From Mycolicibacterium sp. GF69 (GTDB taxonomy: Bacteria > Actinomycetota > Actinomycetes > Mycobacteriales > Mycobacteriaceae), in the NCBI RefSeq assembly GCF_003284965.1, contig NZ_QMEW01000030.1, positions 1 to 64,000 on the forward strand: a DNA stretch of 64,000 nt, in the 5' to 3' direction. Within the stretch, counting starts at the first letter, position 1; the number at the start of each line of letters is the position of its first letter. This document shows, one piece after another, positions 7,901 through 16,282 of the stretch. The translations under genes and the position numbers were made by a program. Under the pieces are notes generated by a model. It did no database searches and was not told the origin of the DNA. It worked only from the letters and a program-made list of their open reading frames with translations.

Positions 7901-10431
7901 TGCACGAGGGTCGCTACGTGCGGCCCGGCGAGACGATTCACGACGTCGACTACTGGAAGAAAGGGCTACGTCACAGCGTCTACTTCACCCACGGGATCCG
8001 CAACGCCGTCGACAACGGGCACACCACGTTTCTCGAGCTCGCCCCGAATCCCGTGGCGCTCATGCAGGTCGGACTGACGACTGCTGCCGCGGGCCTGCAC
8101 GATGCGCAGCTGATCGCGACTTTGGCGCGCAAGCAGGACGAGGTTGACTCGATGACCACGGCGATGGCGCAGCTGTTCGTATACGGCCACGATCTCGACT
8201 TCCGCACGCTTTTCCCGCGTCGCTCCAAGGGGCTGGCCGGGGCGCTGGACTTCGCCGACATCCCGCCGACCCGCTTCAAGCGCAAGCCGCACTGGCTCGA
8301 CGCCCGGTTCACCGGCGACAGCTCTGCGATGATGCCGGGCAACCACGTCGCCACCCCGGACGGCAGGCACGTCTGGGAGTTCGCGCCCAAGGGTGAGCCG
8401 GATCTGGCCGCGCTGGTGAAAGCTGCTGCCGCACAGGTTCTTCCCGATGCCAAACTGGTCGCCTCCGAACAGCGCGCCATCCCCGGTGCGGGCGCTCGGC
8501 TGGTGACCAGCCTGACCCGGCATCCGGGTGGGGCCAGCGTGCAGGTGCACGCGCGCATCGACGAGTCCTTCACCCTGGTGTACGACGCGGTTGTGAGCCG
8601 CAACGGCGCGGCCGGTGCGCTGCCGGCGGCCGTCGGCGCAGGCACTGTCGCCGAACAGGTTTCGGCGACGCTGGAGGCTGAACCCGAAGCGGACGATGCA
8701 GAGATCCTGCAGGACAACCTGACCGCCGGCGCAGGTCTGGCCGCGGGCTTCGCGAAATGGTCGCCGGAGTCCGGGGAGACGATCCACGACCGGCTCGGCG
8801 CGATCGTCGGCGGCGCAATGGGTTACGAGCCCGAGGACCTGCCGTGGGAGGTGCCGCTGATCGAGCTCGGCCTGGACTCACTGATGGCGGTGCGGATCAA
8901 GAACCGCGTCGAGTACGACTTCGATCTGCCGCCGATCCAGCTCACCGCGGTGCGCGACGCCAACCTGTATGCGGTCGAGAAGCTGATCCAGTACGCGATC
9001 GAGCACCGCGACGAGGTCGACCAGCTCGCCGAGCACCAGAAGACCAAGACCGCCGAGGAGATCGCCGCCGAGCAGGCCGAGCTGATGGGCGGCGCGACGA
9101 CCGTCGCCGAACTCGAGCAGGTGCTGGCCGAGCGCACCGATGAATCTCCGCTCACCAGCGCAGGTACCGCGACGGCGACGGACATCCCGGCGACATCTGC
9201 TGAATTGCCGGTTCCACCGGCGCCGACCGACCCGAGCGGGCCCAGCGTTCCACCACCGCCGACCGATCCCTCGGGTCCCTCCGGTCCGTCGAAGTCGACG
9301 GTCGCTGCCGCGGCCAAGGTGCTCAGCCAGGAGGCGGTGACCGAGGCGCTGGGCGCCGACGTGCCGCCGCGCGACGCCGCCGAGCGTGTCACGTTCGCGA
9401 CGTGGGCGATCGTCACCGGCAAGTCGCCCGGCGGCATCTTCAACGAGCTGCCCGCGCTCGACGAGGCCACCGCGACCAAGATCGCCGAGCGCCTGACCGA
9501 GCGGGTCGACGAGGGCACCGTCACCGCCGACGACGTTCGCGGCGCCAAGACCATCGAGGAGTTGTCGACCACGGTCCGCGAATACCTCGAGGGCGGCAAG
9601 GTCGACGGCTTCGTGCGCACCCTGCGCGCGCCGCAGGACGGCTCTCACCGGATCCCGGTGTACGTCTTCCACGCCGCGGGCGGCTCGACGGTCGTCTACG
9701 AGCCACTGCTCAAGCGGTTACCGGCCGACACCCCGGTGTACGGCATCGAGCGGGTGGAGGGCTCGATCGAGGAGCGCGCCGCAGAGTACGTGCCGAAGCT
9801 ATTGGAGCTCAACGGAGATAGACCGTTCGTGTTGGCCGGCTGGTCGCTGGGCGGTGTGCTGGCTTACGCGTGCGCAATCGGGCTGAAGCAGGCGGGCGCC
9901 GATGTGCGGTTCGTCGGCCTCATCGACGCGGTGCGCGCGGGTGAGGAGATCCCGCAGACGCAGGAGGAGACTCGCGCCCGCTGGGACCGCTACGCCCGGT
10001 TCGCCGAGCGCACCTTCAACGTCGAGGTGCCCGAGATCCCTTACGAGGAACTCGAAAAGCTCGACGACGAAGGTCAGGTGAAGTTCGTCCTCGACGTCGT
10101 GAGCCAGAGCGGCGTGCAGATCCCAGGCGGCATCATCGAGCACCAGCGCACCTCGTACCTGGATCAGCGCGCCATCGACACCGCGGAGATCAAGCCCTAC
10201 GACGGCAAGGTCACGCTGTACATGGCCGACCGCTACCACGACGACGCGATCTATTTCGAGCCGCGCTACGCCACCCGCAGGCCCGACGGCGGCTGGGGCG
10301 AGTTCGTCTCCGAACTGGACGTCGTGCCGATCGGGGGCGAGCACATCCAGGTGATCGACGAGCCGTACATTGCGAAGGTCGGCGCGCATATGAGCGAGGC
10401 GCTCAACCGGATCGAGAGCGAGAGCAAGTGA
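4945..10431 (+). CDS. pks13: Polyketide synthase Pks13, mycolic condensase
   Basis: This 1828-residue type I synthase condenses the meromycolyl chain from FadD32 with the carboxylated alpha-chain supplied by AccD4, giving the alpha-alkyl beta-ketoester. The domain order is ACP (carrier Ser87 in ELGLSSRDAV), ketosynthase (Cys317 in DTACSSS), acyltransferase (Ser844 in GQSLGE), second ACP (Ser1312 in LGLDSL), Pro/Ser linker (about 1400-1450), and thioesterase (Ser1634 in GWSLGG). It is about 95 residues longer than M. tuberculosis Pks13, through an extended N-terminus with a perfect tandem repeat and longer acidic linkers after the ketosynthase. The start is the ATG just after the fadD32 stop. 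Confidence 0.97.
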   Translation: MADTQDDSELTGDEIQLAPEKPLAAPGPDVAAGAAPDPDVAAGAAPKTDMTVNEMREWLRNWIGNATGQSPDSVSESAPMVELGLSSRDAVAMASDIEDLTGVTLTATVAFRHPTIESLATVIIEGEPELEAGDDDEDWSRDDTAARDIAIVGLATRLPGDMNTPDETWRALLEGRDAISDLPEGRWEEFLGEPRIAERVAKARTRGGYLSDIKGFDAEFFALSKMEADNIDPQQRMALELTWEALENARIPASSLRGTNVGVYIGSSLNDYSFLAMSDPSIAHPYAITGTASSIIANRVSYFYDFRGPSVAVDTACSSSLVAAHQGVQALRSGEADVVVVGGVNALITPLVTVGFDEVGGVLAPDGRIKSFSADADGYARSEGGGILVLKRVADARRDGDEILAVIAGSAVNHDGRSNGLLAPNPDAQAEVLRKAYRDAGINPRQVDYIEAHGTGTILGDPIEADALGRVIGRGREADKPALLGAVKSNVGHLESAAGAASLAKMTLALRNDKIPPSINYAGPNPYIDFEGVHLKVADTVTDWPRYSGHAIAGVSGFGFGGANAHLVLRELLPADLVEPEAEPEPEAVAAPSEANTVYVGGVRMDEYGEFLDDDDDDGLDRPPATLDDEPELPGLTDEAQRLLEVAREELESGEQPVPLVPLAVSGFLTSRKKAAAAELADWIDSPEGRASSLESIGRALSRRNHGRSRAVVLARDHDEAIKGMRAVAEGKQHPSVHSADGPVTNGPVWVLAGFGAQHRKMGKNLYLRNEVFAEWINKVDALIQDERGYSVLELILDDAVDYTNETCEYPIEVVQTVIFALQIALGELLRHHGAKPAAVVGQSLGEAAAAYFAGGLSLADATRAICSRAHLMGEGEAMLFGEWIRLMALVEYSADEIVGVFAETEAFSDLEVCVYAAPTQTVIGGPPEQVDAIIERCEQEGKFARKMQTKGASHTSQMDPLLGELAAELVGIEPHPTTIGYFSTVHEGRYVRPGETIHDVDYWKKGLRHSVYFTHGIRNAVDNGHTTFLELAPNPVALMQVGLTTAAAGLHDAQLIATLARKQDEVDSMTTAMAQLFVYGHDLDFRTLFPRRSKGLAGALDFADIPPTRFKRKPHWLDARFTGDSSAMMPGNHVATPDGRHVWEFAPKGEPDLAALVKAAAAQVLPDAKLVASEQRAIPGAGARLVTSLTRHPGGASVQVHARIDESFTLVYDAVVSRNGAAGALPAAVGAGTVAEQVSATLEAEPEADDAEILQDNLTAGAGLAAGFAKWSPESGETIHDRLGAIVGGAMGYEPEDLPWEVPLIELGLDSLMAVRIKNRVEYDFDLPPIQLTAVRDANLYAVEKLIQYAIEHRDEVDQLAEHQKTKTAEEIAAEQAELMGGATTVAELEQVLAERTDESPLTSAGTATATDIPATSAELPVPPAPTDPSGPSVPPPPTDPSGPSGPSKSTVAAAAKVLSQEAVTEALGADVPPRDAAERVTFATWAIVTGKSPGGIFNELPALDEATATKIAERLTERVDEGTVTADDVRGAKTIEELSTTVREYLEGGKVDGFVRTLRAPQDGSHRIPVYVFHAAGGSTVVYEPLLKRLPADTPVYGIERVEGSIEERAAEYVPKLLELNGDRPFVLAGWSLGGVLAYACAIGLKQAGADVRFVGLIDAVRAGEEIPQTQEETRARWDRYARFAERTFNVEVPEIPYEELEKLDDEGQVKFVLDVVSQSGVQIPGGIIEHQRTSYLDQRAIDTAEIKPYDGKVTLYMADRYHDDAIYFEPRYATRRPDGGWGEFVSELDVVPIGGEHIQVIDEPYIAKVGAHMSEALNRIESESK
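5026..5085 (+). repeat. 30-bp tandem duplication inside pks13
   Basis: Two adjacent 30-base units share the core gatgtcgccgccggggcggc and encode PDVAAGAAPD then PDVAAGAAPK near residues 28-47. The duplication is in frame and lies in the disordered N-terminal tail ahead of the first carrier domain. Confidence 0.85.
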
Positions 10432-12002
10432 CCACTGAATCTCTCCCGCCCACCCGCACCAAACCCACGGCAGAACTTCTGGCCGAACTCCGCGCCAAGA
10501 TGGAGCAGGCGAAGGAGCCCGGCGGTGAGAAGGCGGTCGCCAAGCGGGAGAAGAAGGGGATCCCGAGCGCCCGCGCCCGCATCCACGCGCTGGTGGACCC
10601 CGGCAGCTTTCTGGAGATCGGTGCGCTGGCCAAGACGCCCGGTGATCCCAATGCGCTGTTCGGCGACGGGGTGGTGACCGGCCACGCAAGGATCAACGGC
10701 AGACCGGTCGGTGTCTTCAGCCACGACCAGACGGTGTTCCAGGGCTCGGTCGGTGAGATGTTCGGCCGCAAGGTGGCCAAGCTGATGGAGTGGGTGGCCA
10801 TGGTCGGCTGCCCGATCATCGGCATCAACGACTCGGCAGGCGCCCGGATCCAGGACGCGGTGACCTCGCTGGCGTGGTATGCCGAATTGGGCCGTCGCCA
10901 CGAGTTGCTGCGCGGTCTGGTACCCGAAATTTCCATCATTCTCGGCAAATGTGCTGGCGGAGCGGTGTATTCGCCGATCCAGACCGACCTGGTGGTGGCC
11001 GTCGAAGACCAGGGCTACATGTTCGTCACGGGTCCGGACGTGATCAAGGACGTCACCGGCGAGGACGTTTCGCTCGACGAGCTCGGTGGCGCACGCGCCC
11101 AGGCCCGCTACGGCAACATCCATCAGGTCGTGGAGAGTGAGGCCGCGGCCTTCCAGTACGTACGCGACTACCTGGACTTCCTGCCCGCCAACACCTTCGA
11201 CGATGCACCGATCGTCAACCCCGGCCTGGAGCCCGAGCTCACGCCACACGATTACGAACTCGACTCGATCGTGCCGGACAGCGACAACATGGCTTACGAC
11301 ATGCACGAGATCCTGCTGCGGATCTTCGACGACGGCGACGTCTTCGATGTGGCCGAACAGCAGGGGCCGGCGATCATCACCGCGTTCGCGCGGGTCGACG
11401 GGCGTTCGGTCGGCGTGATCGCCAACCAACCGATGCACTTGTCCGGCGCGATCGACAACGAAGCCTCCGACAAGGCCGCGCGGTTCATCCGGTTCTGCGA
11501 CTCTTACAATCTGCCACTGGTTTTCGTGGTCGACACCCCGGGCTTCATGCCGGGCGTCGAGCAGGAGAAGGGCGGCATCATCAAGCGTGGGGGCCGGTTC
11601 CTCAACGCCGTCGTCGAGGCCGACGTGCCGAAAGTGACGATCACCATCCGCAAGTCCTACGGCGGGGCGTACGCGGTGATGGGTTCCAAGCAGCTTTCGG
11701 CAGACCTGAACTTCGCGTGGCCGACCGCCCGCATCGCGGTGATCGGTGCCGAGGGTGCGGCACAGCTGCTGGTGAAGCGGTTCCCCGACCCGACGGCGCC
11801 GGAAGTGCAGAAGATCCGCGCCGATTTCATCGAGGGCTACAACCTCAATATGGCGACGCCGTGGATTGCCGCCGAGCGCGGTTTCATCGATGCGGTGATC
11901 CAGCCGCACGAGACCAGGCTGCTGTTGCGCAAGTCGATGAACCTGTTGCGCGACAAGCAGATCAGCCGCGTGCAGCGCAAGCACGGCTTGACCCCAATCT
12001 AA
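10428..12002 (+). CDS. accD4: Acyl-CoA carboxylase beta subunit AccD4
   Basis: This 524-residue carboxyltransferase subunit carboxylates the C24-26 alpha-branch acyl-CoA used by Pks13, in complex with AccA3, AccD5 and AccE5. The crotonase-like halves show GINDSAGARIQD and GKCAGGAVYSP in the N-half and FVVDTPGFMPG and RKSYGGAYAVMG in the C-half, the usual oxyanion-hole segments. The GTG start overlaps the pks13 stop as GTGA, so translation is probably coupled. This completes the fadD32-pks13-accD4 operon conserved in mycolate-producing bacteria. Confidence 0.96.
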   Translation: MTTESLPPTRTKPTAELLAELRAKMEQAKEPGGEKAVAKREKKGIPSARARIHALVDPGSFLEIGALAKTPGDPNALFGDGVVTGHARINGRPVGVFSHDQTVFQGSVGEMFGRKVAKLMEWVAMVGCPIIGINDSAGARIQDAVTSLAWYAELGRRHELLRGLVPEISIILGKCAGGAVYSPIQTDLVVAVEDQGYMFVTGPDVIKDVTGEDVSLDELGGARAQARYGNIHQVVESEAAAFQYVRDYLDFLPANTFDDAPIVNPGLEPELTPHDYELDSIVPDSDNMAYDMHEILLRIFDDGDVFDVAEQQGPAIITAFARVDGRSVGVIANQPMHLSGAIDNEASDKAARFIRFCDSYNLPLVFVVDTPGFMPGVEQEKGGIIKRGGRFLNAVVEADVPKVTITIRKSYGGAYAVMGSKQLSADLNFAWPTARIAVIGAEGAAQLLVKRFPDPTAPEVQKIRADFIEGYNLNMATPWIAAERGFIDAVIQPHETRLLLRKSMNLLRDKQISRVQRKHGLTPI

Positions 12003-12060
12003 CTGCCGCGCGAGCAGGTTACGCACGCTCGTCGCGGACTGAACGTGCCAACACGGGTGC

Positions 12061-13218
12061 TCAGTTCATGTTTCCCGCGGTGGTGGCGACGTCGTCGCCG
12101 AACCACTTCTCTTTGATCAGGTTGTAGGTGCCGTCTTCGCGCATACGGAACAGAGTCTGATTGATCGGTCTGCGCAACGGACTGGCGATCCTGGTGACGA
12201 AACCCTGATCTTCCTCGTGGAAGACCGGTCCTGCCATCACCGCCACCCCCTCGCCACGGTGTGCGACGTAATAACGCAGCACCGGGGCGTCGAAGACCAC
12301 GGCGTCGTAACCCTCTTCGCGCAGTAGGTGGTATGAGTCTTCGACGGTAGACGTTTCAGTCGCATCGATACCCATGCCCCGAAGAAAGGTCGCGGCCGTC
12401 GTGCCGGCGACAGTGGCAACCGACTTGTCGTACAGGTCTGCCGGCCCGGTGATCTTGGCGTCCAGTTTGGCCACGGTCAACGTGGCGCTGAGGTTGGCGG
12501 AGTAATACGCGATGAAGACGATACCTGCGAATCCCCACAGGATCGCCATTGCTTTGGTGACCGTCTTCGTCGCCGAGGCGCTGTTCTTGCCCACCAATGA
12601 GCCGATACCCCAGCCGAATGACTGAACGATGCCGGGAAAGTAGGCGCGGGACACAACCGGCTTGTCATTACGACGTTCGATCAGCCAAAACACGTGTGCG
12701 GGAAGCACACTGACGACCACGGCGGCGCTCAGCCAAATCAGCATCGTCCGGGAAAACAGTAGGTCGAGGTAGCCGCCCAAGCCTGGTACCGACGGCCGGG
12801 TGTCATGCACGGGCACGATGATCTGCAAACCGGCGTCGAGCGTCGGGTGGGAGAAGTCGAACGACTGCTCCCGCTCGGCGGTCAACGAAATGCCTCCGAC
12901 CGCTACCTCGGCGCGCCCGTCGGTGACCGCGGCCAACTGACCGCGCACATCATCGGTGTCGAGGTAGTGCGTGGTCCAGTCCCGGCGTTTGGCGATCTCT
13001 TCCCACAGCTCGATGCTGAAACCTGTCAGCTCGCCGCTTGCCGTCGACATGACGAACGGTTCCAGCGTATGGACCGCGGCAGTGACCGTCTGAACTTCGG
13101 GGACAGGCTGTGGGCGGGGTTCGGGATCGGCCGAAGCCGACGGGGTGGCACCGGGTACCGATGCGAACAGGCATACCCAGAGCACGGTCACGGCCCACGA
13201 ATACCACCGCACACCCAT
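12061..13218 (-). CDS. Ionotropic-glutamate-receptor-like ligand-gated channel protein
   Basis: This 385-residue protein has the layout of prokaryotic glutamate receptors. It has a signal peptide (1-30), the first half of a periplasmic amino-acid-binding domain (about 40-138), a membrane segment (158-180), a pore-like loop (about 199-215), a second membrane segment (222-250) ending AYYSANLSATLTV, and the other half of the binding domain (255-375). Arg116 in LTAERE and Asp310 in VVFDAP match residues that hold the carboxyl and amino groups of amino-acid ligands. The loop lacks the TVGYG potassium filter of GluR0. Function as a channel is inferred; a plain solute-binding sensor is possible. An upstream in-frame ATG at 13266 would add 16 residues. 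Confidence 0.72.
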   Translation of the reverse strand: MGVRWYSWAVTVLWVCLFASVPGATPSASADPEPRPQPVPEVQTVTAAVHTLEPFVMSTASGELTGFSIELWEEIAKRRDWTTHYLDTDDVRGQLAAVTDGRAEVAVGGISLTAEREQSFDFSHPTLDAGLQIIVPVHDTRPSVPGLGGYLDLLFSRTMLIWLSAAVVVSVLPAHVFWLIERRNDKPVVSRAYFPGIVQSFGWGIGSLVGKNSASATKTVTKAMAILWGFAGIVFIAYYSANLSATLTVAKLDAKITGPADLYDKSVATVAGTTAATFLRGMGIDATETSTVEDSYHLLREEGYDAVVFDAPVLRYYVAHRGEGVAVMAGPVFHEEDQGFVTRIASPLRRPINQTLFRMREDGTYNLIKEKWFGDDVATTAGNMN

Positions 13219-13299
13219 GAGACGGTCAAACCTCTTTCCACCTGGGGGCTCTTGCGCACCATACAAGCACCGACGGCGGATCCACTCACAGGGTCGAGC

Positions 13300-14055
13300 T
13301 CAGGGCCGAACCCAGCGGACGATGACGGTCCCGTCACCGCCGAGCACGACGTCATGGCGCTGCATTCGGATCTCGACGTGCTCAGGCGAGGCGGCGACCC
13401 GGCGAGCAGGCCCGGCCACCATCATCGGGCTGGTCGTCAAGCACATCTCGTCGATTCCATCGCCGGCGACCAGATGCGAGAACAACGTGGGACCGCCCTC
13501 CACCAGCACGCGGCGCAGCCCCAAGTCGTCGAGAGCATTTCGTATTGCGGCAGAACCGATCTGACCCTCCGGCATGCCACACACAATCGCCCCTGCGGTT
13601 TCGAGCGCCCGCCGCGCCGACCTGGTGGCACTCGCAGCGACAAACACGATCGGCGGGGCCGCGGCATCGTCGAACAGATGAGCCGGGAGCTCACCGCGGC
13701 CGGACACGACCACCAGCCGTACGACACCGGCCAGGCCGTGTGACAGTCGCCATGCCTGCGCCTGTGCGCTTACCCGCAGGTCGGCGTAGGGTTTGGACGC
13801 CGCCGTGGCGCTGCCGACGAGGATCACGTCGGCGACTTCGCGTAACCGGTCGAACACCCGTCGGTCGGTCTGCGTCCCCAACCTCCGGCCCGATCCACCG
13901 AGCGTCACCGCCCCGTCGATGCTCGCGATGAAGTTGGCTCGAAGCCGTGGGCGGGCAAGGCGTTCGGGATAGGCGAACAGATCGCGCAAGGCATCATCGG
14001 TGAGTGTTTCCGCCTCGTGCACGAGCGCACGTGATCTTGCGGCGACAGCGGTCAT
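13300..14055 (-). CDS. RibD C-domain / dihydrofolate-reductase-like reductase
   Basis: This 251-residue NADPH-dependent reductase belongs to the RibD C-terminal family. Visible motifs are NFIASIDGAVTL (about 41-52), DVILVGSATA, and RVLVEGGPTLFSHL, where the GGP segment binds the cofactor. M. tuberculosis Rv2671 of this family can act as a substitute dihydrofolate reductase, and its overproduction gives para-aminosalicylate resistance; whether this protein does the same is inference. Its ATG overlaps the stop of the upstream MFS gene by 4 bases (ATGA), so the two are translated together. It is the last member of the folE / MFS / reductase set. Confidence 0.8.
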   Translation of the reverse strand: MTAVAARSRALVHEAETLTDDALRDLFAYPERLARPRLRANFIASIDGAVTLGGSGRRLGTQTDRRVFDRLREVADVILVGSATAASKPYADLRVSAQAQAWRLSHGLAGVVRLVVVSGRGELPAHLFDDAAAPPIVFVAASATRSARRALETAGAIVCGMPEGQIGSAAIRNALDDLGLRRVLVEGGPTLFSHLVAGDGIDEMCLTTSPMMVAGPARRVAASPEHVEIRMQRHDVVLGGDGTVIVRWVRP

Positions 14056-15503
14056 AGCGCGGTGCTCACATTTCTCCTCGGCGGGCGGTGCTCGGTCACG
14101 GGCCGGCTCTGCGCAGTCTGGACACCGACGAAGAAGAGGGCGGCTATCGTGCCCAGCGCTGCGGCGAACGCCGGCAGCAGCATCGCTTGTGACATCTCGT
14201 CGCTCGCGGTGTCGGCGGATTCGGCACCGACCAGCGCCGCCATCAACGCCGCGATGCCGGCGCTCCCGAAGACCGCGCCGACCTGGCGGACCGTGTTGTA
14301 CACCGCCGAGCCGGCACCGGACAGCTCGGGTGCAAGTGTGCGGGATGCCGTCACCGCCAACGGTTCCCACGTGAAGGCACCGGCGACACCGATCACTGTG
14401 AGCGGTATCGCCAATCGCCAGATGGGGGCCGATGCGTTCATCTCGAGGGCGAGCCAGCCCAGGGCGAGCGTCAACATCGCAAAGCCGGGGCCGATGATGG
14501 CTCGCGGCTGGACCCGATCGACAAGCCTGCCGACAATCGGCGCGAAGACACAGGTCGCGATGGCCATCGGGGCCGTCACCAGACCCGCGTACGCGGCAGA
14601 CAACCCGCGCACCTCCTGCAGGTAGAACATCAGCGGAACCGCGAATCCCACGAACGCGAAACTGATCAGCGCGATGCCGGCGTTCGACAGACCGAAGTCG
14701 CGGTGCCGGAACAACACCAGGGGGATCAGCGGCTCGGTCCGCTGCACCGCCTGCCACAGCACGAAGGCGGCAAGCAGCACCAACCCACCGGAGATCATGG
14801 CCCAGGTCTTGGGCGCCCAGTCGTGGTTGCGGCCTTCCTGCAGCGCGAGGACGATCAGGCAGACGCCCGCACCGGAGAGCAGTACGCCGAACAAGTCGAG
14901 GCGATGGGGCCGGCCGGGCAGGGTCGGAATCAGCCGAACTGCCAGAACGAGTCCCGCGACGCCCACGGGCACATTGGCGAGGAAGATCCACTGCCAACCG
15001 AGTTGATCGACGAGCAGACCACCGGCCAACGGCCCGACCAACATCCCGACTCCCGCGGTGGCGCCCCACACGCTCATCGCGACACCGCGACGTTCGGGCG
15101 GAAAGCTGCGGGTGATGGCTGACAAAGTCTGCGGGGTCAGGAGCGCGGCGCCGACTCCCTGCGCGATCCGTCCGCCGATCAGCATCCCGATGGACTCGGA
15201 CAGGCCGCACCACAGCGAGGCAATCGTGAAGAGGCCCAAACCGGCGAGGTACATGCTCTTCGGCCCGAACCGGTCCCCGAGCCGTCCACCCACCAAGAGG
15301 AAAGCGGCGAAGACCAACAAGTAGGCGCTGGTCACCCAGATGACCGCCGCGTAAGTGGCGTCGAAGTCCTGTTTGATGACCGGGTTCGCCACCGCGACGA
15401 TCGTCGAGTCGACCACGATCACAAAGAAGCCGATCATCATCGCCCATACCGCGCGCAACGACGGGGTCTCCATCGCCGTGGGCGGTGCGGGCACCTCGAT
15501 CAC
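14052..15503 (-). CDS. MFS drug-type exporter, 14-helix DHA2 family
   Basis: This 483-residue inner-membrane proton antiporter shows many hydrophobic helices, the motif A segment GGRLGDRFGPKSM and the motif C-like MLVGPLAGGLLVDQLGWQW of drug:H+ antiporters related to EmrB. The substrate is unknown. The GTG at 15503 overlaps the folE stop as GTGA, so I prefer it. An ATG at 15473 (METPSLRAVW) is a good alternative and would begin just before the first helix. Position between a pterin-forming enzyme and a reductase suggests, without proving, a pterin or antifolate-like substrate. Confidence 0.82.
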   Translation of the reverse strand: MIEVPAPPTAMETPSLRAVWAMMIGFFVIVVDSTIVAVANPVIKQDFDATYAAVIWVTSAYLLVFAAFLLVGGRLGDRFGPKSMYLAGLGLFTIASLWCGLSESIGMLIGGRIAQGVGAALLTPQTLSAITRSFPPERRGVAMSVWGATAGVGMLVGPLAGGLLVDQLGWQWIFLANVPVGVAGLVLAVRLIPTLPGRPHRLDLFGVLLSGAGVCLIVLALQEGRNHDWAPKTWAMISGGLVLLAAFVLWQAVQRTEPLIPLVLFRHRDFGLSNAGIALISFAFVGFAVPLMFYLQEVRGLSAAYAGLVTAPMAIATCVFAPIVGRLVDRVQPRAIIGPGFAMLTLALGWLALEMNASAPIWRLAIPLTVIGVAGAFTWEPLAVTASRTLAPELSGAGSAVYNTVRQVGAVFGSAGIAALMAALVGAESADTASDEMSQAMLLPAFAAALGTIAALFFVGVQTAQSRPVTEHRPPRRNVSTAL

Positions 15504-16123
15504 CGACGGAGAAGTAAATGCAGCGCTTCTGCGCGCGCCGCCGCATCGGTTTGAAACTGGCCGCGCACCGCTGACGTCGTGGTGATGGCGCCCGGCTTGC
15601 GCACCCCGCGCATGGACATGCACAGGTGTTCGGCCTCGACGACGACAATTACGCCGCGTGGCTGCAATTTGGTCATCAACGTCTCGGCTATTTGTCCGGT
15701 CAGCCGTTCCTGTATCTGTGGGCGTCTGGCATATAGGTCCACCAGCCGGGCGATTTTCGACAGGCCGGTGACACGACCGTCATCGCCGGGAAGATAGCCG
15801 ACATGAGCGACTCCGTGAAATGAAACCAGGTGATGTTCGCACGTGGAGTACATCGGGATTTGCTTGACCAATACGAGTTCGCCGTGTTGCTCGTCGAACA
15901 TTGTGGTCAGCACGTCGTCGGGATCGCTGTAGAGACCCGCGAATGTCTCACGGTATGCCCGGGCGACACGGGCGGGGGTGTCGCGTAGACCGTCGCGGTG
16001 CGGATCTTCACCGATCGCGACAAGCAAATCGAAAATCGCTGCTTCGACGGCCGCCTGGTCGAAACTCCCGGCCTCGCGCGCTTTGCCGTTGTGCGCAGCA
16101 GACGCTTCCCTCGACTGCAACAA
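15500..16123 (-). CDS. folE: GTP cyclohydrolase I
   Basis: This enzyme converts GTP to 7,8-dihydroneopterin triphosphate, the first step of folate and pterin synthesis. The zinc ligands are present: Cys and His in STCEHHL and Cys in EAEHLCMSMRG. HVGYLPGDDGRVTGLSK and the KPGAITTTSAVRG end are typical. I start at a TTG because a strong AGGAGG lies 5 bases before it, giving about 207 residues, near the 202 of the M. tuberculosis enzyme. An ATG at 16183 would add 20 residues. In M. tuberculosis folE lies elsewhere, beside ftsH and folP, so this is either a second copy or a relocated gene. Confidence 0.9.
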   Translation of the reverse strand: MLQSREASAAHNGKAREAGSFDQAAVEAAIFDLLVAIGEDPHRDGLRDTPARVARAYRETFAGLYSDPDDVLTTMFDEQHGELVLVKQIPMYSTCEHHLVSFHGVAHVGYLPGDDGRVTGLSKIARLVDLYARRPQIQERLTGQIAETLMTKLQPRGVIVVVEAEHLCMSMRGVRKPGAITTTSAVRGQFQTDAAARAEALHLLLRR

Positions 16124-16224
16124 AATTGCCTCCTCGCCAACTGCAGAAAAGCGCCGCACAAAACGTTTGCTGCCGGAAAGCATTGCGCTGGTAGCTGATG
16201 TAAGTACTAGCAGAGCCTTTACGG

Positions 16225-16232
16225 TGACGTCA
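16225..16232. promoter_or_regulatory. TGACGTCA palindrome upstream of folE
   Basis: A perfect 8-base palindrome lies in the folE upstream region, between a TTGCCA and a TAAAGG that could be a weak -35/-10 pair on the minus strand. It may be an operator, but one short palindrome is weak evidence. Confidence 0.25.
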
Positions 16233-16282
16233 GTTGTTTTGGCAATTAGGTGCGCGTAAGTGCGCGCCCGTCACCGGCGCTT

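Noticed and set aside
12805..13743. Open frame of 312 codons on the plus strand
   Set aside because: It crosses the boundary of two well-supported minus-strand genes and shows low-complexity Arg/His/Asp sequence.
16184..16282. Zur or riboswitch control upstream of folE
   Set aside because: No inverted TGAAAAT-type zinc box and no conserved aptamer core were found; only a short TGACGTCA palindrome is present.
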